Counted from the stretch's first letter, positions 36,891 through 47,051 are shown. The stretch is 64,000 nt of DNA from Mucilaginibacter terrigena (GCF_004168255.1 NZ_SEWG01000001.1:62001-126000), one strand, 5' to 3'. Numbers and translations: made by a program. Notes: generated from the sequence alone by a model not told the origin.

Positions 36891-38707
36891 TCCTGCACAG
36901 GGATAGTGAACCAAAAGGTGCTGCCTTTGCCAGCCTCGCTGTTAACACCTATTTTACCGCCATGGCGTTCAACTATTTCGGCCGATATATACAGGCCCAA
37001 ACCAAGCCCTGAATACTGCAGGCCGGTAGAATCTACCCGGTAATAGCGCTCGAACAGGTGCGGTATTTTATCGTACGATATTCCCTCTCCAAAATCCTGA
37101 ACGGATATTTTAACAGATCTGCTTCGCTTGATAATATCTATCATAATGGTTTTAGATAACGGGGCATACTTCACCGCGTTATTTACCAGGTTAACCACCA
37201 CCTGCTCTATTTTACCGCGGTCGGCATGTATTTTAACATCAACATCGCCGGTTAATACCAGGTGATGATCGCCCGCCAGCCGGATATGGTCGCAGCTCTC
37301 GTTGATCATTTCACTAACCTTAAACTCGCTTTTATTAAGCGCCAACTGGCCCGCGGTTATTTTAGATACGTTTAGCAAGCTTTCTATCAGGTGCTGCATT
37401 TTAATTAAGCTGGTATTAGCCTTCTCAATAAATACGGTTACCTTTTCGGGGTTACTATTGGTTTTTATCAATTTATCCAATATCTGAATAGATGCCTTTA
37501 AGGATGTCATGGGTGTTTTAAGCTCGTGGCTGGCTACACTTATAAAATCATCTTTTTGTTGCTGCAGGCGCTTAAATTCGGTAATATCCAGTACAGTGCC
37601 CAGCATACGTATAGGTTTGCCCGCGTTATCATGGTAAATTTTTGCCTGCGTGCGTATCCAGTGTACAGATTCATCGGGATGTATGATGCGGGCCTCATAA
37701 AACAACTTACCGGTTTTAAGGGCTTCTTCATGCGCCTGCATACGTTGCGGGCGGTCGTCGGTATAAAACATATTTGCCAGTTTTTTCCGGGATACTGCGG
37801 TATTAAATCCAAATATAGCATTGAACCTTTCAGAGGTTACCATTTTTTCGTTGGTCATATCCAGGTCAAAGGTGCCTATTTCGGCAGCCTCAATAGCCAG
37901 CCTGCCACGTTCCTCAATATCTTCAATGCTGCGGCGGGCCATTACCTTATCGGTAACTTCAATAGCAATAACCATAATGGTATTTATGGTGCCGTCGAAA
38001 TGTAAAACAGGTTCATAAACAAAATCAACAAACACCATTTCGGGCTTGCCGTTGCGTACCAGCATAAGTTCGTGCTCCCTTGCAGAAAACGCCACACCCG
38101 AAGTGATAACGTTATTCATAATAGGCGCGTACAGGTCAGCAGCTTCGGGTACAGCCTCCCAAATGGTACGGCTTTCCATATGTTTACGCTTCTTGCCAAC
38201 CAGTTCCAGGTACGAGTCGTTCACTACCTCTATCGTCAGGTCTCCGGCACGAATGATACAGATCCCTACAGGCGCCTGCCTCACCAGGTTATACAACGTC
38301 ATCTCACTTTCTTCAACCGATTGCCGGGCACGTTCCAGCTCGGTAACATCGGTATTAAAAGCGGCCACGCCATATACCTTGCCATTGGCATCGCGCATTG
38401 GCTGGTAGGTAAATTTGTAGTAAAAGGTTTGCAGCTTACCGGCTATCAGCAGGTCTACCCGTTCGGCATCACTGTGAAAAGGCTTCCCGGTGCGGTACAC
38501 GCCTTGCAGGTAACCCAGAAAAGGCTGGTCTTCCAACTCGGGCAGGGCCTCAAAAAAAGGTTTGCCTATTACCGATGTATCCCTGTCCCAGGCCTTTAGG
38601 GTAGCGTTATTGGCTACCGAGATGATCATGTCATCGCCGGTGCATACATAAACAGGAAAAGGTGATATTTCAACAATATCGCGGAATGTGCTTTCTGTAG
38701 GCTCCAA
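36887..38707 (-). CDS. Multi-PAS sensor histidine kinase
   Basis: 606 residues: three PAS domains (about 10-125, 130-255, 265-380), a HisKA helix with His394 in ASHELKTPMTS and a HATPase_c domain (N box VVNLVNNAVKYAP, G box GLGLGLYISAEI). Soluble like its neighbour. PAS modules probably sense redox or small ligands. It is convergent with the kinase at 35007-36890, overlapping it by four bases at the stop codons. The two kinases are similar in design but too different in sequence to be recent duplicates. Confidence 0.92.
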   Translation of the reverse strand: MEPTESTFRDIVEISPFPVYVCTGDDMIISVANNATLKAWDRDTSVIGKPFFEALPELEDQPFLGYLQGVYRTGKPFHSDAERVDLLIAGKLQTFYYKFTYQPMRDANGKVYGVAAFNTDVTELERARQSVEESEMTLYNLVRQAPVGICIIRAGDLTIEVVNDSYLELVGKKRKHMESRTIWEAVPEAADLYAPIMNNVITSGVAFSAREHELMLVRNGKPEMVFVDFVYEPVLHFDGTINTIMVIAIEVTDKVMARRSIEDIEERGRLAIEAAEIGTFDLDMTNEKMVTSERFNAIFGFNTAVSRKKLANMFYTDDRPQRMQAHEEALKTGKLFYEARIIHPDESVHWIRTQAKIYHDNAGKPIRMLGTVLDITEFKRLQQQKDDFISVASHELKTPMTSLKASIQILDKLIKTNSNPEKVTVFIEKANTSLIKMQHLIESLLNVSKITAGQLALNKSEFKVSEMINESCDHIRLAGDHHLVLTGDVDVKIHADRGKIEQVVVNLVNNAVKYAPLSKTIMIDIIKRSRSVKISVQDFGEGISYDKIPHLFERYYRVDSTGLQYSGLGLGLYISAEIVERHGGKIGVNSEAGKGSTFWFTIPVQD

Positions 38708-38955
38708 AAGAATAACGTGTTGTACTAATTAAATAAATTACCCTGTTCAAAAATAAAAAACTTTCCCATTCGTGGAAGATGCACCGCTGTAAATTATTTT
38801 ATAAATGATAATAAGCCGGTATTGTTTTAAGCGCCCAAAAAATACATTTATTTATCGCGTTTAAAAACTATTTGATGCCAGAATGTATTATACGTTAATT
38901 ACGTATATACAGGTAACACCCTGTAATTAATAGCTTAACCTTAATAGCCGATATA

Positions 38956-40395
38956 TTGAAATTTTTACCTTACCAGTTGCTTATAGTGGTTTTTGCAATA
39001 GCGTTGTGTTTCCCTACCGCTACCATTGCACAAACCGCCCAGGATGCCGATAAGTTAATTATCGACACCGTACCCAAACCCAAGCCGCGCCGCGCACGGA
39101 CGCCATTTTTTGGCACCGTACCACCCGAAACCAAACGCTTTGGCCGCGCAGCAGCCGAGTGGGGCCTTGCACAGGCCATACCCTTTAGTTACGGCAAATT
39201 TATAGCCCATGCACCTTACTCTAATGTAACCGGAGCTACCATTTGGCGTAACCTGAACCCCGGCAGTTGGCAATGGGATAAAGATATTTTCCGTACCAAC
39301 CAGTTTGGGCACCCATACCAGGGCAGTTTATATTTTAGCTCGTTCCGTAGTAATGGTTATAGTTTCTGGCAATCTGCGCCGGCGGCTGTTGCCGGCAGCT
39401 ACTTTTGGGAAACCTTCGGCGAGAACGAACACCCATCGCCCAATGATTTTATAAACACCAGCTTTGGTGGGATAGTATTGGGCGAGATGAGTTATCGCCT
39501 GTCAAACAAAATAGTAAATAACCGGCACCGTGGGTTTGGCCGGCAAATGGAAGAAATAGCCGCCTTTTTAGCAAACCCCATGAATGGCCTTAACCGCCTG
39601 CTTGACGGCAAATGGGGCAGGGTTTACGGCAACCCAAAAGACAGGGACTCCACCCAAGTATCGGCAGAGTTTGACCTGGGGGCGCGCACATTTAACAGCA
39701 TTACCGGTACTATTGGCGGCAATGGCAAAACCGTACCCTTTGTCCGCGCCAAACTGATATATGGTAACCGCTATAAGGATTACCGTACACCTTTCAGTAA
39801 TATTTATATCAACATTGAGGCAGGCAAGGATGACAGCTCTATTGTTAACCTTGTAAGCGTGTATGGTTCATTGGCCGGGTGGGAGCTGCGTTCTAATAAA
39901 GACCTAAAACATCTGGCCATACTAAGCGCCAATTACGACTACATAAGCAACGAAGCCTTTTTTTATGGTGCGCAAAGCGTAAAGCTAAACCTGTTTTCGC
40001 AGTACGATGTAAGCAAAAAAGTAAAGTTTAACACCAATATAGGTACAGGCCCGGTGCTGTTGGCCGCTGTGCCGAACACCTACAACTCCAACGGGCGCAA
40101 TTATGATTATACGTCGGGATTTAGCATTAATGGCGGTGCCGGAATAAATGTAAAAGACAAATTTTTTGCCGGGTTTGATTACCGGGGCGGGGCGCTTTAC
40201 ACCATTAACGGTAATAAATCGCATTACTTTTTACATACCGCCACTACCGAGGTACGCTACGCCTGGTCAAAAAAACTGTCTGTAGCGGCCGAGTCGGGTT
40301 ATTTCTTTTTGCGCGGTAAATATGACGAGCACCCCGATGTAAACAAGCGGTACCCGTATGTGAGGCTATCCACCCGCTATAGTGTTGATTTTTAA
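38956..40395 (+). CDS. DUF3943 outer-membrane-associated protein
   Basis: 479 residues starting from TTG 38956, since no ATG or GTG precedes the clear signal peptide (KFLPYQLLIVVFAIALCFPT then ATIAQ). The body shows the DUF3943 hallmarks WETFGENEHPSPNDFINTSF, GIVLGEMSYRLSNKI and GRVYGNPKDRDSTQ, followed by a long run of alternating strands suggesting a beta barrel in the outer membrane. Function unknown. The TTG start makes low translation likely. Confidence 0.85.
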   Translation: MKFLPYQLLIVVFAIALCFPTATIAQTAQDADKLIIDTVPKPKPRRARTPFFGTVPPETKRFGRAAAEWGLAQAIPFSYGKFIAHAPYSNVTGATIWRNLNPGSWQWDKDIFRTNQFGHPYQGSLYFSSFRSNGYSFWQSAPAAVAGSYFWETFGENEHPSPNDFINTSFGGIVLGEMSYRLSNKIVNNRHRGFGRQMEEIAAFLANPMNGLNRLLDGKWGRVYGNPKDRDSTQVSAEFDLGARTFNSITGTIGGNGKTVPFVRAKLIYGNRYKDYRTPFSNIYINIEAGKDDSSIVNLVSVYGSLAGWELRSNKDLKHLAILSANYDYISNEAFFYGAQSVKLNLFSQYDVSKKVKFNTNIGTGPVLLAAVPNTYNSNGRNYDYTSGFSINGGAGINVKDKFFAGFDYRGGALYTINGNKSHYFLHTATTEVRYAWSKKLSVAAESGYFFLRGKYDEHPDVNKRYPYVRLSTRYSVDF

Positions 40396-40467
40396 TAGTA
40401 TTACAGTATAGTGCAGTACACAGCGTAGCTCATTATCAGTTAGTTTTAGTCTGTTAAAATTACAATA

Positions 40468-41001
40468 GTGAGAAAAATTTACCTGTTGTGCACTTTACTT
40501 CTGCTTGTATCGGGCTGGGCATGCAAAAAAGAAACCGCCCCCAAAACTCCGTATGAAATAAGCCTGCAGGTGTGGACTGATTTTAAAAGCAGCGCCCACA
40601 ATAATTACACTTACAATACCTATAAACTGATAACCAGGGATAACCATTTTGGCAGCGAGAAAACAAAAATAACGGTTGAAAACGGAATCGTAACCAAACG
40701 CGATTTCGGTTTTTATAAGGCAGATGCAACAACCAGTTCGGGTATCAGTGATGTGGTAACGCGCGAATGGCATGAAGATGCCACCACCCTTGGCTCGCAT
40801 ACCATTGAAGGCGCCGAACTGATCACCATGGATGACATTTACGCAAAAGCCAAAATATGGCTGGCCATGGATGCAAATCAAAACATCATTTACTTTGAAA
40901 CGAAGAACGGCGGCATTATTTCTAATGCGGGCTACCAGCCTAAAGATTGCACCGGCGATTGTATGGTAGCCATCAGCATAAGCTCGGTTGCAAAGTTGTA
41001 A
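40468..41001 (+). CDS. Lipoprotein, DUF6174-like
   Basis: 177 residues from GTG 40468. The N-terminus RKIYLLCTLLLLVSGWAC followed by KKET is a lipoprotein signal of the phylum's Cys-Lys-Lys type. The segment WTDFKSSAHNNYTYNTYKLITRDNHFGSEKTKITVENGIVTKRDF resembles the secreted DUF6174-like pattern (a Tyr-rich strand followed by basic turns); this is a tentative call. It ends 2 bases before the convergent thioesterase. Confidence 0.65.
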   Translation: MRKIYLLCTLLLLVSGWACKKETAPKTPYEISLQVWTDFKSSAHNNYTYNTYKLITRDNHFGSEKTKITVENGIVTKRDFGFYKADATTSSGISDVVTREWHEDATTLGSHTIEGAELITMDDIYAKAKIWLAMDANQNIIYFETKNGGIISNAGYQPKDCTGDCMVAISISSVAKL

Positions 41002-41003
41002 GT

Positions 41004-41417
41004 TTATATCCCGTAATGCTCAATTACATCATCGGGTACTTTTACACCACGGCCGCTGGCCATATCAATCATCACGTAATCAAAATAACCATCGCAGCAA
41101 ACTTTGTTGGTGGCTTTGTTGGTTAGAGTGAAGGCCACGCGGCAACCTTTATCGTTAATGGTTTCGATGCCTGTTTTTACAATGAAGTAGTCGCCCATGG
41201 TAAGGGCGCGTTTGTAGTCGACATGCGCGGTGCGTACCACCCAGCCAAAACCACGTTCCATAAACTTTTCCATTGCCATGCCATAGCAGCGCTCCATCTG
41301 GTCGTAGCGGGCAGCCAGCACATAGTCAAAATACTTGCTGTTATGCACATGCTGAAACATGTCTATATCATCGGGGCGTACCCGCAGTTCGGTTTCAAAG
41401 GTGGAGTAGGTGCTCAT
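41004..41417 (-). CDS. Acyl-CoA thioesterase (hotdog fold)
   Basis: 137 residues of the 4HBT family. The active-site loop DDIDMFQHVHNSKYFDYV has the catalytic Asp19 and the conserved His23, Asn26 and Tyr29. Later strands (AHVDYKRALTMGDYFIVKTGIETI) complete the single hotdog domain. It differs from the thioesterase at 12341-12748 and looks like the YbgC/FadM-type acyl-CoA hydrolases. Substrate unknown. Single gene. Confidence 0.9.
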   Translation of the reverse strand: MSTYSTFETELRVRPDDIDMFQHVHNSKYFDYVLAARYDQMERCYGMAMEKFMERGFGWVVRTAHVDYKRALTMGDYFIVKTGIETINDKGCRVAFTLTNKATNKVCCDGYFDYVMIDMASGRGVKVPDDVIEHYGI

Positions 41418-41514
41418 TGGTTGTAATAAGTTGTAAAGGTTGGAAAAGTTTTAATGGATTAAAAGTATTCAAAACGTAAGTATCGAGTCTTTACGTTTCC
41501 ACCATTGTTCACCA

Positions 41515-41621
41515 TGTCATTGCGCGGAGCTTAGCGACAAATCAATCGTTTAAGCTGATTATTTATACAAATTATACAATTGCCTTAAAACATTGCTTCG
41601 TCCCTGCAATTACGAGCGCAA
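41515..41621. repeat. Degenerate palindromic repeat (TGTCATTGCG...GCAATTACGAGCGCAA type)
   Basis: The left end TGTCATTGCGCGGAGC...GCGACAAATCAATC and the right end ATTGCTTCGTCCCTGCAATT are decayed halves of a palindromic repeat widely seen in Bacteroidota and other bacteria (TGTCATTGCGAGG with GAAGCAATC). It fills the gap between the thioesterase and MATE genes. No coding capacity. Confidence 0.6.
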
Positions 41622-41624
41622 CTA

Positions 41625-43049
41625 TTACACCAACGTCTTCTTCCACTTACCTTTCTTAAACAAAATGTAGGCGGCTATGGTTAAGCCAATTTCGGCAACG
41701 GGGATGGCAATGAACACGCCGGTTGGCCCCATTTCAAAATATTTAGCCAATAAATAAGCAAAGGGGATCTGGAAGAGCCAGAAAGTGAACAGGTTTATTT
41801 TGGTTGGCGTCCAGGTATCGCCCGCGCCGTTAAAGGCACTGGTGAAAACCATCCCCATTCCAAAAATGATAAAGCCCCCGCTTAAAATTTGCAACGACCG
41901 GGTGGCTACTTTTTTTACGCCATCATCCTCGGTGAAAAACGCCGCGAACCAGTGCCCGCAGGTTAAAAACAATACACTCACTACACCCAAAAACACAACG
42001 GTATATTTGATGGTCTGGAAAACCGATTGCTCCGCCCTGTCTACCCGGCCCGCACCAAGGTTTTGCCCAACCAGTGTGGCAGCGGCGTTACTAAGGCCCC
42101 ATGCAGGCAGCAAAAAGAACATCATTAACCGCAGCGAGGTTTGGTAACCTGCCGAGCCTTCATCGCCGCCTGTAGTGGCTACCAGCTGCGCCAAAAAGAT
42201 CCAGCTGCAGCTGGCAATTACAAACTGCAGGATGCCCGGTGCCGCTACTTTAATGATGGCTTTTATCTGCGTCCACTCGGGGATAAAGTAGCTTAAACGT
42301 ACTTTTAATGCGTTTTTATTGTTGAACAGGTTATAAACCTGGTACGATACCCCTAAACCACGGCCGATGGTGGTAGCAATAGCCGCACCCGTTAACCCGA
42401 ACGCTGGGATAGGCCCAAGTCCCCTGATGAAGATGGGGCATAAAATAATGTTGGCGATATTGGCTATCCACAGGCTGCGCATAGCAATGGCTGCATTACC
42501 CGCCCCTCTGAAGATACCGTTTATTAAAAACAGCAGCACGATAATAAGGCTGCCACCCATCATGATGCGCACGAACGGTGTACCATGGTCTGCCGTTTCT
42601 GTTGATGCACCCATGATCAAAAGCAGGTCGCGGGCATGCAGCAATCCAAAAACGCTGATAATCACATTTATAATTACGGCTATTACAATAGTTTGCATCC
42701 CGGCTTTTGAAGCTGCTTCGGGATTTTTTTCGCCAATGCGGCGGGCAACAACTGCTGTTGCGGCCATGCTTAAGCCAATGGCTAACGAATATATTACGGT
42801 TAGTACAGACTCGGTTAAACCTACGGTTTGGATAGCGTGGCTACTGTTCTCTAAATGGCCTACAAAATACAGGTCGACCAATGCGAAAACAGATTCCATG
42901 GCCATCTCCAGCATCATGGGGATAGCTAATAAAACAATAGCCCTTTTTATGCTGATGGCGGTCAGGTCAACCTGCTCACCTTTTAACGATTGCTTTAAAA
43001 CGCTGAAGAATGAATATGCTTTGCCCCTGGGCTTGATAACTTGCGACAT
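41625..43049 (-). CDS. MATE family efflux transporter
   Basis: 474 residues with twelve predicted transmembrane helices in two similar halves. Characteristic segments are IKRAIVLLAIPMMLEMAMESVFALVDLYFVGHL (N-terminal MATE helix) and PAWGLSNAAATLVGQNLGAGRVDRAEQSV (second-half motif). It exports drugs or metabolites using a sodium or proton gradient; specificity is not predictable. Single gene on the minus strand. A long antisense frame on the plus strand is only a shadow. Confidence 0.94.
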   Translation of the reverse strand: MSQVIKPRGKAYSFFSVLKQSLKGEQVDLTAISIKRAIVLLAIPMMLEMAMESVFALVDLYFVGHLENSSHAIQTVGLTESVLTVIYSLAIGLSMAATAVVARRIGEKNPEAASKAGMQTIVIAVIINVIISVFGLLHARDLLLIMGASTETADHGTPFVRIMMGGSLIIVLLFLINGIFRGAGNAAIAMRSLWIANIANIILCPIFIRGLGPIPAFGLTGAAIATTIGRGLGVSYQVYNLFNNKNALKVRLSYFIPEWTQIKAIIKVAAPGILQFVIASCSWIFLAQLVATTGGDEGSAGYQTSLRLMMFFLLPAWGLSNAAATLVGQNLGAGRVDRAEQSVFQTIKYTVVFLGVVSVLFLTCGHWFAAFFTEDDGVKKVATRSLQILSGGFIIFGMGMVFTSAFNGAGDTWTPTKINLFTFWLFQIPFAYLLAKYFEMGPTGVFIAIPVAEIGLTIAAYILFKKGKWKKTLV

Positions 43050-43221
43050 ATGGGTTTATTATGGTGTTGCTAATATACATTGCCTTACGGCGTATTTTAT
43101 TAAAATGTTACTGATACAAAGTTATGTTATAGGTTTATGCCCGACGCAGTGTAATAATGACTAATGCAGGGGCTAATTGCGACATGATTGAATATAATCG
43201 GCTAAAACGCAAGACTAACAC

Positions 43222-43247
43222 ACCCCTAAGCCCTCTCGAGAGGGGAA
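43222..43247. repeat. Palindromic repeat CCCTCTCGAGAGGG
   Basis: CCCTCTCGAGAGGG (43231-43244), a perfect 14-bp palindrome, is embedded in ACCCCTAAG...GGAACC. It is an isolated half of the repeat type seen at 49390-49505 in the same genome (CCCCTNNAGGGG core) and sits in the 328-base gap between the MATE gene and rpsO. Apart from this and the rpsO promoter, I see nothing else in that gap. Confidence 0.55.
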
Positions 43248-43326
43248 CCGAAAACCACTCGCCATTTACCTCAATCAACCGCTTGCCAATCACTTAAAAA
43301 TCATTTTTACTTTTCAATTAAAACCG

Positions 43327-43334
43327 TATCTTTG
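43327..43334 (+). promoter_or_regulatory. -7 box of rpsO
   Basis: TATCTTTG matches TAnnTTTG fully, 44 bases upstream of the rpsO ATG. A T-rich stretch (TTTTTAC at 43304-43310) lies at the -33 distance. Confidence 0.6.
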
Positions 43335-43378
43335 CGCCACAATTAATTAAATATTCACGCTTTAATATTATTCACGTA

Positions 43379-43657
43379 ATGTATTTAGGTAAAGAAGCAA
43401 AGGCAGAGATCTTTGCAAAACATGGTAAAGCAGTTACTGATACAGGTTCAACCGAAGGTCAGGTAGCGTTATTCACTTACCGCATCGCGCATTTAACCGG
43501 TCACCTGAAAAAGAACAAACATGATTTTTCAACCCAGTTATCGCTACAAAAATTAGTAGGTAAACGCCGCGGTTTGTTGGCATACCTGTTCAAAAAAGAC
43601 ATTGAAAGATATCGTGCTATCATCAAAGCTTTACAGCTTAGGGATATTATCAAATAA
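43379..43657 (+). CDS. rpsO: 30S ribosomal protein S15
   Basis: 92 residues, the usual size for the family. The sequence MYLGKEAKAEIFAKHG, TDTGSTEGQVALFTYRIAHLTGHLKKNKHDFSTQLSLQKLVGKRRGLLAYL and the C-terminal helix KDIERYRAIIKALQLRDI are diagnostic for uS15. It binds the central domain of 16S rRNA. rpsO upstream of pnp is the classical arrangement, with a terminator between that may let pnp be transcribed only partly with rpsO. Confidence 0.98.
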   Translation: MYLGKEAKAEIFAKHGKAVTDTGSTEGQVALFTYRIAHLTGHLKKNKHDFSTQLSLQKLVGKRRGLLAYLFKKDIERYRAIIKALQLRDIIK

Positions 43658-43674
43658 CTTTTCTTATTTTTTAA

Positions 43675-43709
43675 AAAAAAGCCGTCCGCATATGCAGGAT
43701 GGCTTTTTT
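43675..43709 (+). terminator. Terminator between rpsO and pnp
   Basis: AAAAAAGCCGTCC (43675-43687) pairs with GGATGGCTTTTTT (43697-43709) with one G-T wobble, around GCATATGC, ending in a T-run. Confidence 0.88.
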
Positions 43710-43788
43710 ACTTTTGCAACAAATATACACACACATAAAAAAACCGGTGCGCTCCGAAAGATGAAAAGCGTACCACAAAACAAACAAG

Positions 43789-45930
43789 ATGAGTTTAAAC
43801 GTAATTAAAAAGGTTATTGATTTAGGTGACGGCCGCACCATTGAGATCGAAACCGGTAAACTGGCCAAACAAGCCGATGGCTCAGTAGTAATTAAGATGG
43901 GCGACACCATGTTACTGGCTACTGTAGTATCGTCACTGGAAGCGAAAGAGGGAGTTGATTTTTTACCCCTTTCTGTTGATTATCAGGAAAAATACGCATC
44001 CACCGGTCGTATACCGGGTGGTTTTTTACGTCGCGAGGCACGTTTATCAGACTACGAGGTTTTGATCTCGCGTTTGGTTGACCGCGCATTGCGCCCAATG
44101 TTCCCCGAAGATTATCACGCTGATACCCAGGTAATGATATCGTTGATATCTGCCGATAAAGATATTATGCCTGATTGCCTTGCAGGTTTAGCTGCATCTG
44201 CAGCGTTAGCTTGTTCTGATATCCCTTTTAACGGGCCGATATCTGAAGTACGTGTAGCTAAAGTTGATGGCCAGCTGATCATTAACCCAACTTTAAGCCA
44301 GCTTAAAACAGCAACTTTAGAGTTTATAGTTGCAGGTAGCGAGCATGATATTAACATGGTTGAAGGTGAAAGCGCCGAAATACAGGAAGCTGAGCTTGTT
44401 GAAGCCATTAAATTTGCACACACTGCTATTAAAGTACAATGTTTAGCTCAGAAGGAATTAACTGCCGAGCTTAACAAAACCGTTAAGCGCGTTTACAGCC
44501 ACGAGCACAGCAACGAGGAGCTTAAGAAAGCTATCTACGCTGCTACTTACGACCAGGTTTACGCTATTGCCGGCGCTGCTTCTGCTAAAGACGAGCGTTC
44601 TGCAAGCTTTAAAGCGGTACGTGACGCCTACATCGCTACTTTAGGCGAGATAGACGACATCACAAAATCGTTAGCTAAAAAATACTACCACGATGTAGAG
44701 TACGATGCTATCCGTAACCTTGTGTTAGACGAGGGCAAACGTTTAGATGGCCGTAGCACTACCCAGATCCGCCCGATATGGAGCGAAGTTGGTTACCTGC
44801 CATCTGCTCACGGTTCTGCCGTGTTTACCCGTGGCGAAACACAATCATTAACCACCGTTACCTTAGGCGCTAAGGATGATGAGCAAATGATTGATGGCGC
44901 GTTCATCAATGGTTACCAAAAATTCCTGTTACACTACAATTTCCCTGGTTTCTCAACCGGTGAGGTTCGCCCTAACAGGGGTGCAGGCCGTCGCGAGATA
45001 GGTCACGGTAACCTGGCTATGCGTTCGTTGAAACGTGTTTTACCCGCCGAAGACCAAAATCCTTACACTATCCGTATCGTTTCTGACATCCTTGAATCAA
45101 ACGGTTCATCATCAATGGCTACGGTTTGTGCCGGTACATTGGCTTTGATGGATGCCGGTATCAAGATCAGTAACCCGGTATCTGGTATCGCGATGGGGTT
45201 GATCACCAACGAAATGGGTACTAAATATGCTATTCTTTCGGATATCCTTGGTGATGAAGATCACTTAGGTGATATGGACTTTAAGGTGACAGGTACTAAA
45301 AACGGTATTGTTGCTGTACAAATGGACTTAAAGATAAACGGTTTATCGTACGAAGTTTTAACAAACGCGTTAAACCAGGCGAAAGAAGGCCGTTTACACA
45401 TCCTGGGCGAAATGGCCAAAACTATGACCGAACCACGTGAGGACTACAAACCACACGCTCCGCGTATTGTAATGATCAAGATAGATAAAGAATTTATTGG
45501 CGCGGTTATAGGGCCCGGGGGTAAAATTATCCAGGAAATGCAGCGCGAAACAGGTGCTACCATCTCTATCGAGGAAAAAGACAACCAGGGCTTTGTACAG
45601 GTATTTGCCGATAACAAAGCGGCCATTGATGCAGCCTTGGGCCGTATCCGCGCTATTGCTTCTAAACCGGAAGTTGGCGAGATCTACGAAGGTAAAGTAA
45701 AATCAATTATGCCGTTTGGTGCATTTGTTGAAATTATGCCGGGTAAAGATGGCTTGTTACACATATCTGAAATTGATCACCGCAGAATTGAGACCATGGA
45801 TGGTATCTTTAATGTAGGCGACGAAGTACGTGTAAAACTGCTTGATGTTGATAAACAAGGTAAATTAAAACTTTCGCGCAAGGCTTTATTGCCACGCCCG
45901 GAAAGTAACAGGCCTGCTGATAATAATTAA
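43789..45930 (+). CDS. pnp: Polyribonucleotide nucleotidyltransferase
   Basis: 713 residues. Two RNase PH domains (about 10-230 and 320-540) contain [35 protein letters not shown] and the second-domain [24 protein letters not shown], then a KH domain with [15 protein letters not shown] near 570-585 and an S1 domain (about 625-695, [20 protein letters not shown]). It degrades RNA phosphorolytically 3' to 5' and belongs to the degradosome. Downstream of rpsO as is usual; a terminator follows. Confidence 0.98.
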   Translation: MSLNVIKKVIDLGDGRTIEIETGKLAKQADGSVVIKMGDTMLLATVVSSLEAKEGVDFLPLSVDYQEKYASTGRIPGGFLRREARLSDYEVLISRLVDRALRPMFPEDYHADTQVMISLISADKDIMPDCLAGLAASAALACSDIPFNGPISEVRVAKVDGQLIINPTLSQLKTATLEFIVAGSEHDINMVEGESAEIQEAELVEAIKFAHTAIKVQCLAQKELTAELNKTVKRVYSHEHSNEELKKAIYAATYDQVYAIAGAASAKDERSASFKAVRDAYIATLGEIDDITKSLAKKYYHDVEYDAIRNLVLDEGKRLDGRSTTQIRPIWSEVGYLPSAHGSAVFTRGETQSLTTVTLGAKDDEQMIDGAFINGYQKFLLHYNFPGFSTGEVRPNRGAGRREIGHGNLAMRSLKRVLPAEDQNPYTIRIVSDILESNGSSSMATVCAGTLALMDAGIKISNPVSGIAMGLITNEMGTKYAILSDILGDEDHLGDMDFKVTGTKNGIVAVQMDLKINGLSYEVLTNALNQAKEGRLHILGEMAKTMTEPREDYKPHAPRIVMIKIDKEFIGAVIGPGGKIIQEMQRETGATISIEEKDNQGFVQVFADNKAAIDAALGRIRAIASKPEVGEIYEGKVKSIMPFGAFVEIMPGKDGLLHISEIDHRRIETMDGIFNVGDEVRVKLLDVDKQGKLKLSRKALLPRPESNRPADNN

Positions 45931-45948
45931 CCAGGCCGAATTTATAGC

Positions 45949-45981
45949 GCAAAACCCTCTTTTGGAGGGTTTTGCTTTTTT
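45949..45981 (+). terminator. Terminator after pnp
   Basis: GCAAAACCCTC (45949-45959) pairs with GAGGGTTTTGC (45965-45975), followed by T6. Confidence 0.9.
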
Positions 45982-46086
45982 AATAAAAAAAGTTTTTAAA
46001 ATAAAAACAAAACTTAAACCTTAGTTGTTAGTTTTAGTTAAGTATAGTTATATCAAAAAACATAAAGCCGATCCCTTTATTGCAAA

Positions 46087-46356
46087 ATGACATCTACTAC
46101 TAATGATCCTTTAGATTTTCTCAATAATTCAGCTGGGGTGCAGGGTGGTGCACAAACCGACCTGATCCAGAAATTATTGTACGAAATTATTAGGGTAAAA
46201 GAACTTATTACTTACTACGAATCTATCCCGAATGGGGCAGGGCAGCTTGGCTCATCTATTTTAACAGAGCTTGTTACCGAGGCTTACAATTCCCTGGTAA
46301 ATTACGATACGGTATTAATGAAAAAGTACTACGACCTGTTGCTAAACTGCGACTAA
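46087..46356 (+). CDS. Small conserved hypothetical protein
   Basis: 89 residues (MTSTTNDPLDFLNNSAGVQG...), acidic and mostly helical after an N-terminal loop (DLIQKLLYEIIRVKELITYYESIPN, SILTELVTEAYNSLVNYDTVLMKKYYDLLLNCD). No family is recognised. It may be a small regulatory or scaffold protein. It lies between the pnp terminator and a palindrome at 46367-46384. Confidence 0.7.
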   Translation: MTSTTNDPLDFLNNSAGVQGGAQTDLIQKLLYEIIRVKELITYYESIPNGAGQLGSSILTELVTEAYNSLVNYDTVLMKKYYDLLLNCD

Positions 46357-46366
46357 GCAATTAGTG

Positions 46367-46384
46367 TCCTGATAGCTATCGGGA
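46367..46384. repeat. Palindrome between convergent genes
   Basis: TCCTGATAGCTATCGGGA folds into a hairpin with an eight-base loop-free stem (one G-T pair). A repeated CCCGATAGCTATCGGG motif is common in Bacteroidota intergenic DNA. It may double as a terminator for the gene ending at 46356. Confidence 0.55.
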
Positions 46385-46409
46385 TATTGAATAAGTTATC
46401 TTGTGATTT

Positions 46410-47051
46410 TCACCTTTCACCTAAAACTTTCTCGCGCAACTCCCTCGAAATTTCTTCTGTCACTTTTATAATATCATCAGCAACCTGGGTGTTGTTCTGG
46501 ATTATTTTATCGGCTTGATCGCGGTAGGGTAGTAAATGCTCTTTATAAGCCGGCACAACGTGGTTTACCCATTTGTAGTATGCATCTTCGTTAGAGTAGC
46601 CGCGTTCTTCCAGGTCGCGCTTTAGGCGGCGCTGCAGGGCTATGTGCTCGTCGGCTTCAATAAATATGGTCATATCAAGTACGTCCTTAATTTTGCCAAA
46701 GTGCATAATAAAAAGGCCTTCAACAATAATAATGGGGGCGGGCTTTATCTCCAGCATTTTGGGGATAGCGTCCGGGTTGTTAAAAGTGTACTCCTGCTTC
46801 ATGAACGATTCGTTGTTCAGCAGCTTAAAAATATCGCTCTCAAAATGGTCGTGGTCTATTGTCGATGGCAGGTCGAAGTTATACTCCTTGTTTTCCTCTT
46901 TTGTCATGGTATGGCCTACGGGGAAGTAGTAATCATCCTGCGATACCAAACATACCTCGTCGGCGCTAAAGTGCTCCAGGAAGCATTTTAAGAAGAAAGT
47001 TTTGCCAGATCCGCTTCCGCCGGCAACACCAATTACATAAGGTTTATTCAT
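46410..47051 (-). CDS. udk: Uridine kinase
   Basis: 213 residues of the uridine kinase family. The Walker A is GVAGGSGSGKT at residues 8-18, followed by the nucleoside-binding SQDDYYFPVGHT (DDYY), DHDHFES, and the lid region RRLKRDLEERGYSNEDAYYKWVNHVVPAYKEHLLPY. It phosphorylates uridine and cytidine to UMP and CMP using ATP or GTP in pyrimidine salvage. It overlaps the LysM-protein gene upstream by 8 bases, an unexpected coupling of a salvage enzyme with a cell-wall protein. Confidence 0.95.
   Translation of the reverse strand: MNKPYVIGVAGGSGSGKTFFLKCFLEHFSADEVCLVSQDDYYFPVGHTMTKEENKEYNFDLPSTIDHDHFESDIFKLLNNESFMKQEYTFNNPDAIPKMLEIKPAPIIIVEGLFIMHFGKIKDVLDMTIFIEADEHIALQRRLKRDLEERGYSNEDAYYKWVNHVVPAYKEHLLPYRDQADKIIQNNTQVADDIIKVTEEISRELREKVLGER

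Noticed and set aside
42367..43164. Long plus-strand frame of 265 codons opposite the MATE transporter
   Set aside because: It is the antisense of a clear twelve-helix MATE gene with full family motifs; no signal of its own.
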